Made by a program: the position numbers and the translations under genes
The notes under the pieces: generated by a model
Database searches by the model: none
The model's input: only the letters and a program-made list of their open reading frames with translations
What the model was told of the DNA's origin: nothing
Assembly: GCF_039852015.1 (NCBI RefSeq)
Contig: NZ_CP156628.1
Location: 248,001 to 312,000 of the forward strand
Reading direction: 5' to 3'
From: Robbsia sp. KACC 23696
GTDB lineage: Bacteria > Pseudomonadota > Gammaproteobacteria > Burkholderiales > Burkholderiaceae
DNA length: 64,000 bases
Shown here: positions 27,846-36,209 of the stretch, in pieces
Numbering within the stretch: position 1 is the first letter of the stretch
Layout of the letters: each line of letters begins with the position of its first letter

Positions 27846-27910
27846 CGGCTTTCCTGTCGGCCCTCAGTCTTTGATGGGCAGCGGCACGTTCTCGAAGCGA
27901 CGACAATTGG

Positions 27911-28168
27911 CTAGTCCTTCGCTGGCTTTGACAATGCCAATAGCGACACGCGGGCGTCGTCGAGATCGTCGGCAATGCCGTCCATCGCGATGCCGATGGT
28001 TTCAGCATCGAGGGTGACTTCACGCGAGTCATCCGTTCCGGCAAGGTCGGCGTGGAGGCGTAAGGTCTTGATGACGCGGAGGAGCTTGATCGATAGGGTT
28101 TCGACGCGATCTTGGAAGGCGTCCGAGTCGAAGTTCGGGCGAAGAGCGCTGGAAGGGATGGTATGCAT
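27911..28168 (-). CDS. Hypothetical 85-residue acidic protein
   Basis: A small soluble protein from ATG 28168, with AAGGA seven bases upstream. It is predicted largely helical (RVETLSIKLLRVIKTLRLHA; ETIGIAMDGIADDLDDARVS) and acidic. I do not recognise a family. Its 5' leader region (28169-28400) contains several perfect hairpins, which suggests post-transcriptional control. A longer open frame to 28258 lacks a ribosome binding site. Confidence 0.55.
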   Translation of the reverse strand: MHTIPSSALRPNFDSDAFQDRVETLSIKLLRVIKTLRLHADLAGTDDSREVTLDAETIGIAMDGIADDLDDARVSLLALSKPAKD

Positions 28169-28450
28169 GGCGCGGTCCTTGGATGAAAAGTCGACCCACC
28201 AGACAGAAGAATGGTGGGCGGAACAATGAAAGGATTGGTAGACCGAGACAACAAGCAAAACCCGGCAGTCCCGAGGGACTCCCCATCAAAGCCCGCCCAT
28301 AGAACGCGCAAGAATGTGGGAAGTCGACCGGAGTCGGTCGACTTCGCTTGTTGTTGCCAGGCTACCAAACCTGATCATCTTTGTTGAGATGACCAAGTCA
28401 GGATATCGCTCGTTGCACTACGGGCACAATCAGACTGGTCTGAAAAGGAA
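28169..28450. other. Hairpin-rich leader between the small gene and wbaP
   Basis: No gene seen. Four perfect dyads: CCCACCA/TGGTGGG (28195-28218), AGTCCC/GGGACT (28267-28280), an 11-bp stem with a 4-nt loop (28320-28345) and TCATCT/AGATGA (28375-28392). The density of stems suggests a structured leader of the minus-strand small gene or a small RNA. Confidence 0.45.
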
Positions 28451-28452
28451 AA

Positions 28453-28479
28453 GGGCTGCGCGAGCAATTCGCGCAGCCC
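28453..28479 (-). terminator. Rho-independent terminator of wbaP
   Basis: A perfect 11-bp GC-rich stem (28453-28463 with 28469-28479), 5-nt loop, followed on the minus strand by TTTTCCTTTT. It lies about 40 bp beyond the wbaP stop. Confidence 0.85.
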
Positions 28480-28517
28480 TTTCACGTCTCTAGGACGCGA
28501 GCCACCGCTTTCGATCT

Positions 28518-29999
28518 TTAGTAGGCGCCTTTCCGGCCGAACACCACGCCGATGGTACGGAACAGGATGGTCAAGTCGCGCATCAGGGACCAAGTCATCA
28601 CATAGTGCGCGTCCAGGCGAACGCGGGAGGTGTAGGTCACGTCGTTACGGCCGCTGACTTGCCACAGACCCGTGATGCCAGGGCGAGCCGCGTAGTAATA
28701 GTGGATGGCGTTACCGTACTTGATCACTTCGGCATCGACGATCGGACGTGGACCGACCAGACTCATTTCACCGCGGATCACGTTGAACAGCTGAGGGAGT
28801 TCGTCCAGGCTGGTCGCGCGCAGGAACTTGCCGATCTTCGTGATGCGTGGATCGTTGCGCAGCTTGTGGTCGGCTTCCCATTCGGCTCGTGCAACAGGGT
28901 CCGTCGCGAGAAGGTGCTCCAGCACTTCTTGCGAGTTCGTCACCATCGAGCGGAACTTGTAGACCTTGAAGCGTTTGCCGTTGGCGCCGATACGCGTGTG
29001 GCCGTAGAACACAGGGCCCGGGGAGCTGACGCGGACGGCCAGGGCCAGCGCAATCAGCGTCGGGGAAGCCAGCAGCGTCAAGAAAGTGGCCAAGCTGCGA
29101 TCGAACACTTCCTTCAGGTAGCCTTGCACGCCGGGTGCCGGCGTGTGATTCATATCGATCGTCAAGTGACCGAAGATCTCGCTGGTGCGATGCGAGATAA
29201 AGCTCATCATCGACGCGTCCGGCATCCAACGAATCTCAACCGGCAGTGCATGCAGCTGCGCGAGAATCGTCTTCATTTCCGCGTAGGCATCCAGCGACAA
29301 CGTCAACCAGACTTCGTCGACTTTGTTTTCTGCCAGGAAGGGACGGATCGTTGCAATTTGATTCAGCAGCGGAACGCTCGGTCCGGTGTCGCCAATTTGC
29401 GCGAGCGTTTTGTCTGACTGACTGTCGTAGCAGCCAATGACGCGATAGCCGAACGCCGAAGATTTCTCGGATTGGCGGTGGAATTCCTGTCCGTGTGCGT
29501 CGTAGCCGACGATAAACACGGACTTTTTGTTCAGACCGTTGCTGCGGATCCGTTGAAGTATCAACTGGGATACGACGCGGCTTAGTGCGAGCAAGCCACC
29601 AGCGGAAGTCAGCCAAATCAACGCCCACGCGCGCGAGAGGTCGCCGCTGAGGTGGAGCAGGTAAGCAGTGAAGATACCCACGAGCCATACCGATCCCCAC
29701 GCGCCAAGCACTTGTGCGCACATGGTCACTACGGGCTTGCCGCGCCAGCTCAAATACAGCTTGAAGTATTCGAATAGCGTGAATGCGTAGAAAGCGCAAA
29801 AGATCGTGAGGAACTGGTAGACAGGTGCGACAGTTCCAGTTTTATTTGCGAAAACAATAAAGCCTGCGATATAGCCGGTGGCAATGATGATCAAAACGTC
29901 GATGGCACGCATCGCGAGTCGCATCTGGAAGCCCGTATTCTTTCTTTTTCCTTTCGACTTGAAAAAGAGACTTTCGACTAATGGAGGATCGGCGGCCAT
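28518..29999 (-). CDS. Undecaprenyl-phosphate hexose-1-phosphate transferase (WbaP/EpsE-like)
   Basis: A 493-residue polyisoprenyl-phosphate hexose-1-phosphate transferase that starts exopolysaccharide repeat-unit synthesis on undecaprenyl phosphate at the inner membrane. Four N-terminal helices (about 30-150), a Rossmann-like CoA-binding region (VFIVGYDAHGQEFHRQSEKS), a fifth membrane-embedded helix (about 295-320) and the C-terminal catalytic domain: FKVYKFRSMVTNSQEVLE, ATSLDELPQLFNVIRGEMSL, VGPRPI, ARPGITGLWQVSGR. The PGI...W-Q-V-SGR and DELPQ motifs are diagnostic. Glucose versus galactose cannot be told. It is divergent from the yjb genes; base composition is host-like, unlike the glycosyltransferases. 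Confidence 0.92.
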   Translation of the reverse strand: MAADPPLVESLFFKSKGKRKNTGFQMRLAMRAIDVLIIIATGYIAGFIVFANKTGTVAPVYQFLTIFCAFYAFTLFEYFKLYLSWRGKPVVTMCAQVLGAWGSVWLVGIFTAYLLHLSGDLSRAWALIWLTSAGGLLALSRVVSQLILQRIRSNGLNKKSVFIVGYDAHGQEFHRQSEKSSAFGYRVIGCYDSQSDKTLAQIGDTGPSVPLLNQIATIRPFLAENKVDEVWLTLSLDAYAEMKTILAQLHALPVEIRWMPDASMMSFISHRTSEIFGHLTIDMNHTPAPGVQGYLKEVFDRSLATFLTLLASPTLIALALAVRVSSPGPVFYGHTRIGANGKRFKVYKFRSMVTNSQEVLEHLLATDPVARAEWEADHKLRNDPRITKIGKFLRATSLDELPQLFNVIRGEMSLVGPRPIVDAEVIKYGNAIHYYYAARPGITGLWQVSGRNDVTYTSRVRLDAHYVMTWSLMRDLTILFRTIGVVFGRKGAY

Positions 30000-30691
30000 A
30001 TCTTATTGATAAGTAGTTCTAATTGGTTGTGTGGATGAAAATTGCTTAAAAAAATGGTTCGGAGTAGCGAAGTTTTTTAAAAGTTATTTATTGGAGTTTT
30101 TAATATTATTTTCATATATTTCTAAAAAATAGTTTTCTTTTATTTTTTGGGTGACATTGAAGTCGAAAATATAATCCACACCCATAAGGTTTCAGTCATA
30201 CTCGCTGGGATTTTAATATATCATCAATAAAATCTTTGAAAATCAATAAATTTCAATATACACGATGTGATCCCGTGCATTCGACAACGAGTTCGTCTAT
30301 GCGACTGATCCAACTCGTTCAAAAATATGTCCGATGTCCTCACGCTCGGCGCAATCTTTAATTCTTATTGAGGCGATTATCGTCGATACGAGGGAACTAC
30401 GTGGAATTTTTTGTTACGAAGTCAGGGATCATGTGATTTTTCCATTTAAATTGATAAAGCAATAATTATTTTTAGAAGAAAAATTTACGTTTTTATTTGA
30501 TAACTATATGATTTTAAGCAAGTAAATTCCTGTTGCAAAAAACATTTTGCATAGGCAATGACTTGTCTTATTTTTTAGATAAAGGAGTCGTCCCTATGCC
30601 ATATAAGAATTTTTTTGCGAGTTTCGGGGTTTTCCCCCTTTATGACGTTCAACCCTCAGGACGTCTTTGCTTTATCCGCACGCGAGTTCAT
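30000..30691. promoter_or_regulatory. AT-rich divergent control region of the exopolysaccharide locus
   Basis: Nearly 700 bp, strongly AT-rich, between the start of wbaP and the yjbE-like gene. It must hold promoters for both directions. At 30596 an ATG with AAAGGAG eight bases upstream opens a frame that runs in phase into the yjbE-like gene, and between them lies a small GGGG-TTTT-CCCC hairpin near 30630. I could not place a specific -35/-10 pair or JUMPstart/ops motif. Confidence 0.5.
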
Positions 30692-31039
30692 ATGAATATA
30701 AAGAAATTTGTATCGACAATAGTTGTATCGTCCGCGTTGGTGTCGTCGTCCGCGTATCCGCAAGCGGTCGCTCCGGCTGCTGTTGTAGGGACTGGTGACA
30801 GAACAACCGAGGGCGCCGCGGGCGGTGATCCAATTGGCGCTATAGGCGGTGCGGGCGATGGTGCTACCGGCGCCAGGGTTGCGGCAGGAGAAGCTGGCTT
30901 GAGCACGGCCGCTATCACCGGTATTGCTGTTGGCGCAATAGCCGTAGCCGGTATAGCTGCTGGCGTGGCCGCCTCGTCGGGCGGCAGCAGCGGTAGTGTC
31001 ATCACGGCAACTGCAACGTCAACCTCGACGGCGCGGTAA
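30692..31039 (+). CDS. YjbE-like small secreted Gly/Ala-rich protein
   Basis: 115 residues: a signal peptide (MNIKKFVSTIVVSSALVSSS, then AYPQA) followed by a low-complexity Ala/Gly/Thr-rich chain with a hydrophobic Gly/Ala stretch (ITGIAVGAIAVAGIAAGVAA) and a Ser/Thr tail. Position ahead of YjbF- and YjbG/H-like genes identifies it with YjbE of the yjbEFGH exopolysaccharide operon, where its biochemical role is unknown. An upstream in-frame ATG at 30596 has the better ribosome binding site but would bury the signal peptide behind 32 residues; it may be a leader. Confidence 0.65.
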   Translation: MNIKKFVSTIVVSSALVSSSAYPQAVAPAAVVGTGDRTTEGAAGGDPIGAIGGAGDGATGARVAAGEAGLSTAAITGIAVGAIAVAGIAAGVAASSGGSSGSVITATATSTSTAR

Positions 31040-31136
31040 GTTTTAACGCGGCCGATAGTTCTGAGCTCCCGCGCACCCGTTATAAGGAAAGCGATGGCTT
31101 TTTTTACTGTAGGCCGCAACACGGCAGGATCGGCTT

Positions 31137-31799
31137 ATGTATCACTGGCTGGTTATAGGCTGCGTATGGACCGTGTTAAGTGGATGCGCTTCATATGTAA
31201 AGGGAGTCGGCGACGTCGTGGCGGTGATGCGTGCGTCCAGTAATGACAAAACTATTAACGAACGACTAGATCCAAGGTTTTCGTATCTTCGCATCGGCGT
31301 TGGGAAGCGATTCACATTCCTTGTCTTGGGTTATGTGGATCCGAGTCAGCAGGGTCCTATCGAGATTTGGTATGGCGCTGGCGGTGAGGTGCTTCGGTTG
31401 CAGAACAGTCGGGTGCTGGGTACCGCAGGCATGCCAGTTGATTGGTCCAATGTTCGCCTGTCGGCCAACTTAGCATGGGCTGATTCCAAGGCAGATTTTT
31501 CCTATTCACGTACGCGCGACGTAATGCCTGGATATGACTATGGCATTGTTGACACGTTGTCCGTGACCCCCATTGCTCCGCCGAAGAAATCTGCACTTGC
31601 GAAGGTGTCCTCATCTTCTCTTTCTTGGTATGAGGAGCGCTCTTCGGGAATCCGTCATTTACCGCCAGCAAGATATGCTGTGTCGCACGTCGATGGCCAC
31701 GCCTTAGTGACCTATGGTGAGCAATGTTTAAGCGAATCGTTTTGCCTCAGTTGGCAACGCTGGTTTCCGCCGACCGATGGCCAGAATCATGCGAATTAA
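31137..31799 (+). CDS. YjbF/GfcB-like lipoprotein
   Basis: 220 residues with a lipoprotein signal (VWTVLSGCAS, lipobox LSGC). The body matches the YjbF/GfcB pattern: LDPRFSYLRIGVGKRFTFLV, VDPSQQGPIEIWYGAGGEVL, RLQNSRVLGTAGMPVDWSNV. These outer-membrane-associated lipoproteins accompany YjbG/GfcC and YjbH/GfcD in exopolysaccharide and group 4 capsule secretion. AGGA lies eight bases before the ATG. The 3' end overlaps the next gene by 23 bp, so the two are co-translated. Confidence 0.82.
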   Translation: MYHWLVIGCVWTVLSGCASYVKGVGDVVAVMRASSNDKTINERLDPRFSYLRIGVGKRFTFLVLGYVDPSQQGPIEIWYGAGGEVLRLQNSRVLGTAGMPVDWSNVRLSANLAWADSKADFSYSRTRDVMPGYDYGIVDTLSVTPIAPPKKSALAKVSSSSLSWYEERSSGIRHLPPARYAVSHVDGHALVTYGEQCLSESFCLSWQRWFPPTDGQNHAN

Positions 31800-34700
31800 G
31801 TCGGTAAAAAAGCAGCCGCGTCTTGCTTTGTTGATGACCGGATTGTTGGCCAGTGTTTTCGCTCCGATGGCGCGTGCCGATCAAATTGCAACGATTGCGA
31901 CGCCCATTCGGTTGGGTGATTGGTTAGTGAGTGCAGAAGCGAAATCGGCGTTGGCTGGCTCGACGGATGCGGACATGCCGCCGTTTCTCGCTGGCGTTGT
32001 CTGGCAATCCCACCGCGAAATTGCACAGCAGGAGATCGCGCGCCAAAAACTCATTCACGATATACAAAGCTCGATAACTGGCGATCCGTCGCAGTTTTGG
32101 CAAGCAAGTCGGGTCGCGGCGTTGATCGACGGTTTTCCCGCTACAGGGCGTGTTCCGCTTAAGAACGCTGATCCTCGGTGGCTACAAGGTAACCCGTCAT
32201 CTGATCCCTTGTTGGAGCCCGGCGACGTTGTTCGCCTTCCGGACCGACCTAAGACCGTTACCGTGGTTCGCACAACTGGATCTTTGTGCGTCATTCCTTA
32301 TCAGGTAAATGCCGAAGCGCGCCATTATGTCGGATTGTGTGACACGCATGAGACTGCACCTCGAGCGTGGATAGGTCAACCTGACGGCTCGGTAGCGAAT
32401 GCTGATATTGCGCGATGGAATAACGAGGCACAGGTACTGCCAGCGCCAGGGGCGTGGATATGGGCGCCAAACGAAGATGAGCATTGGTCCGATGCGCTCT
32501 CGGAGCGTATCGCTTCTTTTTTCGCAAGCCAAGGTGTCAGCGACGATAACCCGCGATTCCGTCCAACAGTTCCTACGCCAGTCCCGTCCCCTAGTGACGT
32601 ATCGCGCTCTTACGAGGTGCGCCCGACTAGTAGTGATTGGGGCGATGTGGGTGTCTTGCAAACCCCGTCAGCACGGATGTCGCCCGTGGGCTCTGCATCG
32701 TTCAGTGCTAGCACCGTTAATCCCTACATCCGGCTGAACGTGATGTTTCAGCCGCTGGAGTGGCTGGAGTTTGGATTTCGATATACGGAAATCACCAATG
32801 TGCGTTACAACCCCGGGATCGATTTTGGTGGCACGCAGGGCTATAAAGATAAGAGCGTTGATGTAAAGATTCGATTGCTTAAAGAGACGAAGTTCCGACC
32901 AGCTGTGGCTGTCGGGATTCGCGACTTGGGTGGTACTGGTATCTTTTCCGGTGAGTATCTGGTCGCTAGCAAGCGATATGGTGCTTTCGATTGGAGCTTA
33001 GGCCTTGGTTGGGGGTATTTGGGTAGCCGTGGCATGTTCGAGAACCCGTTGACACCGCTTTCTGCGAAATTCAATACGCGAGGCAGCAGCAGCGGGGCAG
33101 GCTCCGTCGGAACATCGTATTTCCGAGGTCCAACATCGCTGTTTGGAGGTGTCCAATATCAGACGCCTTGGGATCCTTTGATCCTGAAACTTGAATTCGA
33201 CGGGAACAACTACCAAAGCGAGCCGTTCGGCAACAAATTCAAAGACCGTAGTCCCTTCAACGTGGGATTTGTTTACAAAGCTGGCCGCAATCTTCATCTC
33301 AGCGTTGCTTTTGAGCGTGGATCACGGCTGATGTTCGGTCTTGCGATCCACGGAAACCTGAGCCAGGCGTCCTTCCCGAAATTTGGAGATCTGACGGCGC
33401 GCTCGTCCCGGATTTCTCAATCGCAATCCGACGGTAGTCCAATCTTGGCTAGCGAAAATGCACCAAGTAGCGACAATTCGAATTTTGATTCCGTAAGCCC
33501 GGAAGCCAAGAAGATGGTAGTGCAGCCCCTTAGCCAACAGAGCGTCGGCGAATTCAAGCAAGTACGCTGGAAAACCCTGTCAGATGATCTGACTACTGAA
33601 CTTGGTTGGCACGTCGCAGACGTCCGGAGCGATGGTGACACGCTAATCGTTTCTATTGATGACCCAAATGCTTTCTATTTACATGCACCAATTGAGAAAG
33701 CTACGGCGATACTAAACCGGGACGCCCCTTCTGACATAAAGACATTCCGTTTGGAGATGCGCCAGAGCGGCATGCCGATCGCGGATTTCGCTGTTGATAG
33801 AAATTCGTGGGTCGCGGCTAAGACCCGTCTGCTTCCCCCGAGTGATCGAAAAGACGTATCGTCTAGCGTTCCCTTGAGTCGAGGACACGACGGTGAAATC
33901 CCGCTTGTTTATAACAATCCGCCGAAATGGTTCACCGGTTCCATTGGGCCAGGATACCAACAATCATTCGGTGGCCCGGATGGATTCCTGTTTGCGATTT
34001 CAGCTGCCGCGAACGGACAAGCGCGCCTCACGCAAACGTCTTGGATCACAGGAACTGTCAATCTGAACTTGATCGACAACTATAGCCGGTACAAATCGGA
34101 TAGCTACAGCGCTTTGCCAAAGGTCCGTACGGATGTACGCCAGTATGTTACGAGTTCCCGACTGACGCTACCGAACCTGCAGGTAACTAAAGTAGGTCGC
34201 GTTGGAGCGAGCAATTTTTATAGCGTTTACGGTGGCTTGCTGGAGAGCATGTTTGCGGGGGTGGGGGCTGAGTGGCTGTATCGCCCATATGGTAGTCGCC
34301 TGGCAATTGGCGTGGATGGGAACGAGGTGAGGCAACGTGGTTTCCGGCAAGATTTCGCGATGCTTCCGTACCGGACATTCACGGGACATGTCACAGCATA
34401 CTGGGATACAGGTTGGAATGGGGTTCAAGCTAATGTTAGCTTCGGTCGGTATCTCGCTAAAGACACAGGGATAAGCGTCGATATATCGCGCGCTTTTCAA
34501 AATGGGGTTCGAATTGGTATTTATGCAACGAAAACGAATATCTCAGCCGCGGAATTTGGCGAGGGTAGTTTCGACAAAGGTATATATATGTCGTTTCCAT
34601 TCGACATGATACTTACGAGATCGAGCGACAGCATTGGACGTGCGACTTGGGCCCCAGTACTACGTGACGGCGGAGCCAAGCTCGCTCGACATTATAGTTT

Positions 34701-34809
34701 GTATGAAATGACAAATTTAAGCGACCTCAAAAGCATATGGTATGCACCGCCAACCGCCAACCGCCAACCGCCAACCGCCAACCGCCAACCGCCAACCGCT
34801 GACCGATGA
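31777..34809 (+). CDS. Fused YjbG (GfcC)-YjbH (GfcD) outer-membrane exopolysaccharide protein
   Basis: 1010 residues. A signal peptide (LALLMTGLLASVFAPMARA) precedes a GfcC/YjbG-like region (about 35-255: LEPGDVVRLPDRPKTVTVVR, LPAPGAWIWAPN). After a Pro/Ser linker the YjbH domain begins near 285 (WGDVGVLQTPSARMSPVGSA), continues with WLEFGFRYTEITNVRYNPGI and the remaining chain is beta-strand rich as in an outer-membrane barrel. In Escherichia coli these are separate genes (about 245 and 700 residues); here they form one reading frame. The C-terminus is a repeated PPTANRQ heptapeptide encoded by a 7-bp tandem repeat. ATG 31789 is an alternative start. Confidence 0.8.
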   Translation: MARIMRIKSVKKQPRLALLMTGLLASVFAPMARADQIATIATPIRLGDWLVSAEAKSALAGSTDADMPPFLAGVVWQSHREIAQQEIARQKLIHDIQSSITGDPSQFWQASRVAALIDGFPATGRVPLKNADPRWLQGNPSSDPLLEPGDVVRLPDRPKTVTVVRTTGSLCVIPYQVNAEARHYVGLCDTHETAPRAWIGQPDGSVANADIARWNNEAQVLPAPGAWIWAPNEDEHWSDALSERIASFFASQGVSDDNPRFRPTVPTPVPSPSDVSRSYEVRPTSSDWGDVGVLQTPSARMSPVGSASFSASTVNPYIRLNVMFQPLEWLEFGFRYTEITNVRYNPGIDFGGTQGYKDKSVDVKIRLLKETKFRPAVAVGIRDLGGTGIFSGEYLVASKRYGAFDWSLGLGWGYLGSRGMFENPLTPLSAKFNTRGSSSGAGSVGTSYFRGPTSLFGGVQYQTPWDPLILKLEFDGNNYQSEPFGNKFKDRSPFNVGFVYKAGRNLHLSVAFERGSRLMFGLAIHGNLSQASFPKFGDLTARSSRISQSQSDGSPILASENAPSSDNSNFDSVSPEAKKMVVQPLSQQSVGEFKQVRWKTLSDDLTTELGWHVADVRSDGDTLIVSIDDPNAFYLHAPIEKATAILNRDAPSDIKTFRLEMRQSGMPIADFAVDRNSWVAAKTRLLPPSDRKDVSSSVPLSRGHDGEIPLVYNNPPKWFTGSIGPGYQQSFGGPDGFLFAISAAANGQARLTQTSWITGTVNLNLIDNYSRYKSDSYSALPKVRTDVRQYVTSSRLTLPNLQVTKVGRVGASNFYSVYGGLLESMFAGVGAEWLYRPYGSRLAIGVDGNEVRQRGFRQDFAMLPYRTFTGHVTAYWDTGWNGVQANVSFGRYLAKDTGISVDISRAFQNGVRIGIYATKTNISAAEFGEGSFDKGIYMSFPFDMILTRSSDSIGRATWAPVLRDGGAKLARHYSLYEMTNLSDLKSIWYAPPTANRQPPTANRQPPTADR
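34747..34800 (+). repeat. Seven-base tandem repeat CCGCCAA, seven units plus a partial unit
   Basis: Seven exact copies of CCGCCAA (34747-34795) and a partial eighth, inside the last codons of yjbGH. Three units encode one PPTANRQ heptad. All three frames meet a stop within about 20 bp after the tract, so unit gain or loss would change only the tail length and sequence. Confidence 0.95.
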
Positions 34810-34974
34810 GATTTGATATTGCGCGTTTATAAAAAATAGGCGCATTGCACTTTTTTTTCTTTAGTATTGGAATGTTAAGTAATGTGAAGTGAGGCGCCGC
34901 CGTAAAAATACAAGCTCTTTGCAAAGCTTCGTGTAAATGGTTTTGGGCAGTCATAGATTTGTCAAAAGGGATTG

Positions 34975-36126
34975 ATGAGAATGATACGATTCACGACAAT
35001 ATTTGGAGAAGTCTCGAACTCTCACGTGCATAAAGATGTCGTTCAGATCCCCATGGCAATAGCTCGTGAGGATGATTTTCAGGTGAAAATTGTCACCGCT
35101 ACTAATTCTGACGTAAGCGAATTAGAAAGTTTGGACTCAATTCAGCTCGTTCGAGTTGCCACAACTGCGTCTAAATTTTTGCAGTTCATTGCGATAATTG
35201 CGTATTTGTTAAAGAATGCTAGATTAATTGATGTTTTGAATTTATATCACAGCGGAAAACCAACTATGATATATGTTTTTATTTATAAATTTATTAACCA
35301 AAAAGGATTTTGCTACATAAAGTTGGATTTGGATCATGTGGTTGCCGTAAAAAATGAAAGCCTATTTGAAAAGAGAAAAACTATCCCTTTTATATTTTAT
35401 TTTTTGTTCTCTGAAAAATTTAAAAGTGATGTAAATTTATTTTCGATCGAATCAATCGAGTCATTAATGTTGTTGCGTCAAAAAGATAAGATCAAAGAAG
35501 ATAAATGCATCTTAGTCAGGAATGGTGTAAGTGACATCGAAATCGCGGTAGGTGCATTGAAAGAAGCAACCAAAGAAAAATTGATTGTACAGGTGGGGCG
35601 CATTGGCACCTACCAAAAAAATACCGAGTTATTTCTCGATGCTATTCCATGTATTTTTGGCAGCGAGTGGCGGGCTAAGATTGTCGGTCCAATATCTAAA
35701 GATTTTGAGAACATCGCAGATAAATTTTTTAGAAAAAATCCCCTTGCTCGTGCACATGTAGAGTTTGTGGGATCCGTAAACAGTCGGGAAGAATATTACA
35801 AACTGCTAGCTTCTAGCCGCATTTTTTGTCAAACCTCTAGATGGGAGGGAACGCCACTTGTCATCGGAGAGGCTGCTGTTTGCGGAAATTTAATTATATC
35901 AACCGACGTATCAGGCTTAGAGATGGTACGGGACGGAAGAATTCCCGGGTTGGTTGTGTGCCAGGATGATGTTAAATCGTTTAGAGAAGCATTGGAAAAA
36001 TCTTTAAATGAAGTTGAATCGATGCCAACTTTTAACTGCATTAATACTGAACTTTGCGTTGCATTTTCCTGGAATGTGATTGTCAACTCTTTGCTTATTA
36101 TTTTTCGAAAGCATTTTGATAGATAA
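34975..36126 (+). CDS. Glycosyltransferase family 4
   Basis: 383 residues of a GT-B glycosyltransferase. The C-terminal half holds KLIVQVGRIGTYQKNTELFL, AKIVGPISKDF, then the donor site RIFCQTSRWEGTPLVIGEAA with the EX7E-type glutamates and a VCGNLIISTDVSGL loop. It should add one sugar to the lipid-linked repeat unit at the inner membrane; the sugar is unknown. AAGGG lies five bases before ATG 34975. The gene is markedly AT-rich compared with genes before the locus. Confidence 0.82.
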   Translation: MRMIRFTTIFGEVSNSHVHKDVVQIPMAIAREDDFQVKIVTATNSDVSELESLDSIQLVRVATTASKFLQFIAIIAYLLKNARLIDVLNLYHSGKPTMIYVFIYKFINQKGFCYIKLDLDHVVAVKNESLFEKRKTIPFIFYFLFSEKFKSDVNLFSIESIESLMLLRQKDKIKEDKCILVRNGVSDIEIAVGALKEATKEKLIVQVGRIGTYQKNTELFLDAIPCIFGSEWRAKIVGPISKDFENIADKFFRKNPLARAHVEFVGSVNSREEYYKLLASSRIFCQTSRWEGTPLVIGEAAVCGNLIISTDVSGLEMVRDGRIPGLVVCQDDVKSFREALEKSLNEVESMPTFNCINTELCVAFSWNVIVNSLLIIFRKHFDR

Positions 36127-36209
36127 GCTAAGAAATTTAGCTAGTAGATCTTTTTCTACACTAGACGACTGTTTCCGGAAAATAAAATTAAATTTAATGT
36201 AGTTAAATT

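Noticed and set aside
34747-34800. CRISPR-like array
   Set aside because: The repeat unit is seven bases with no spacers; it is a simple tandem repeat in coding sequence.
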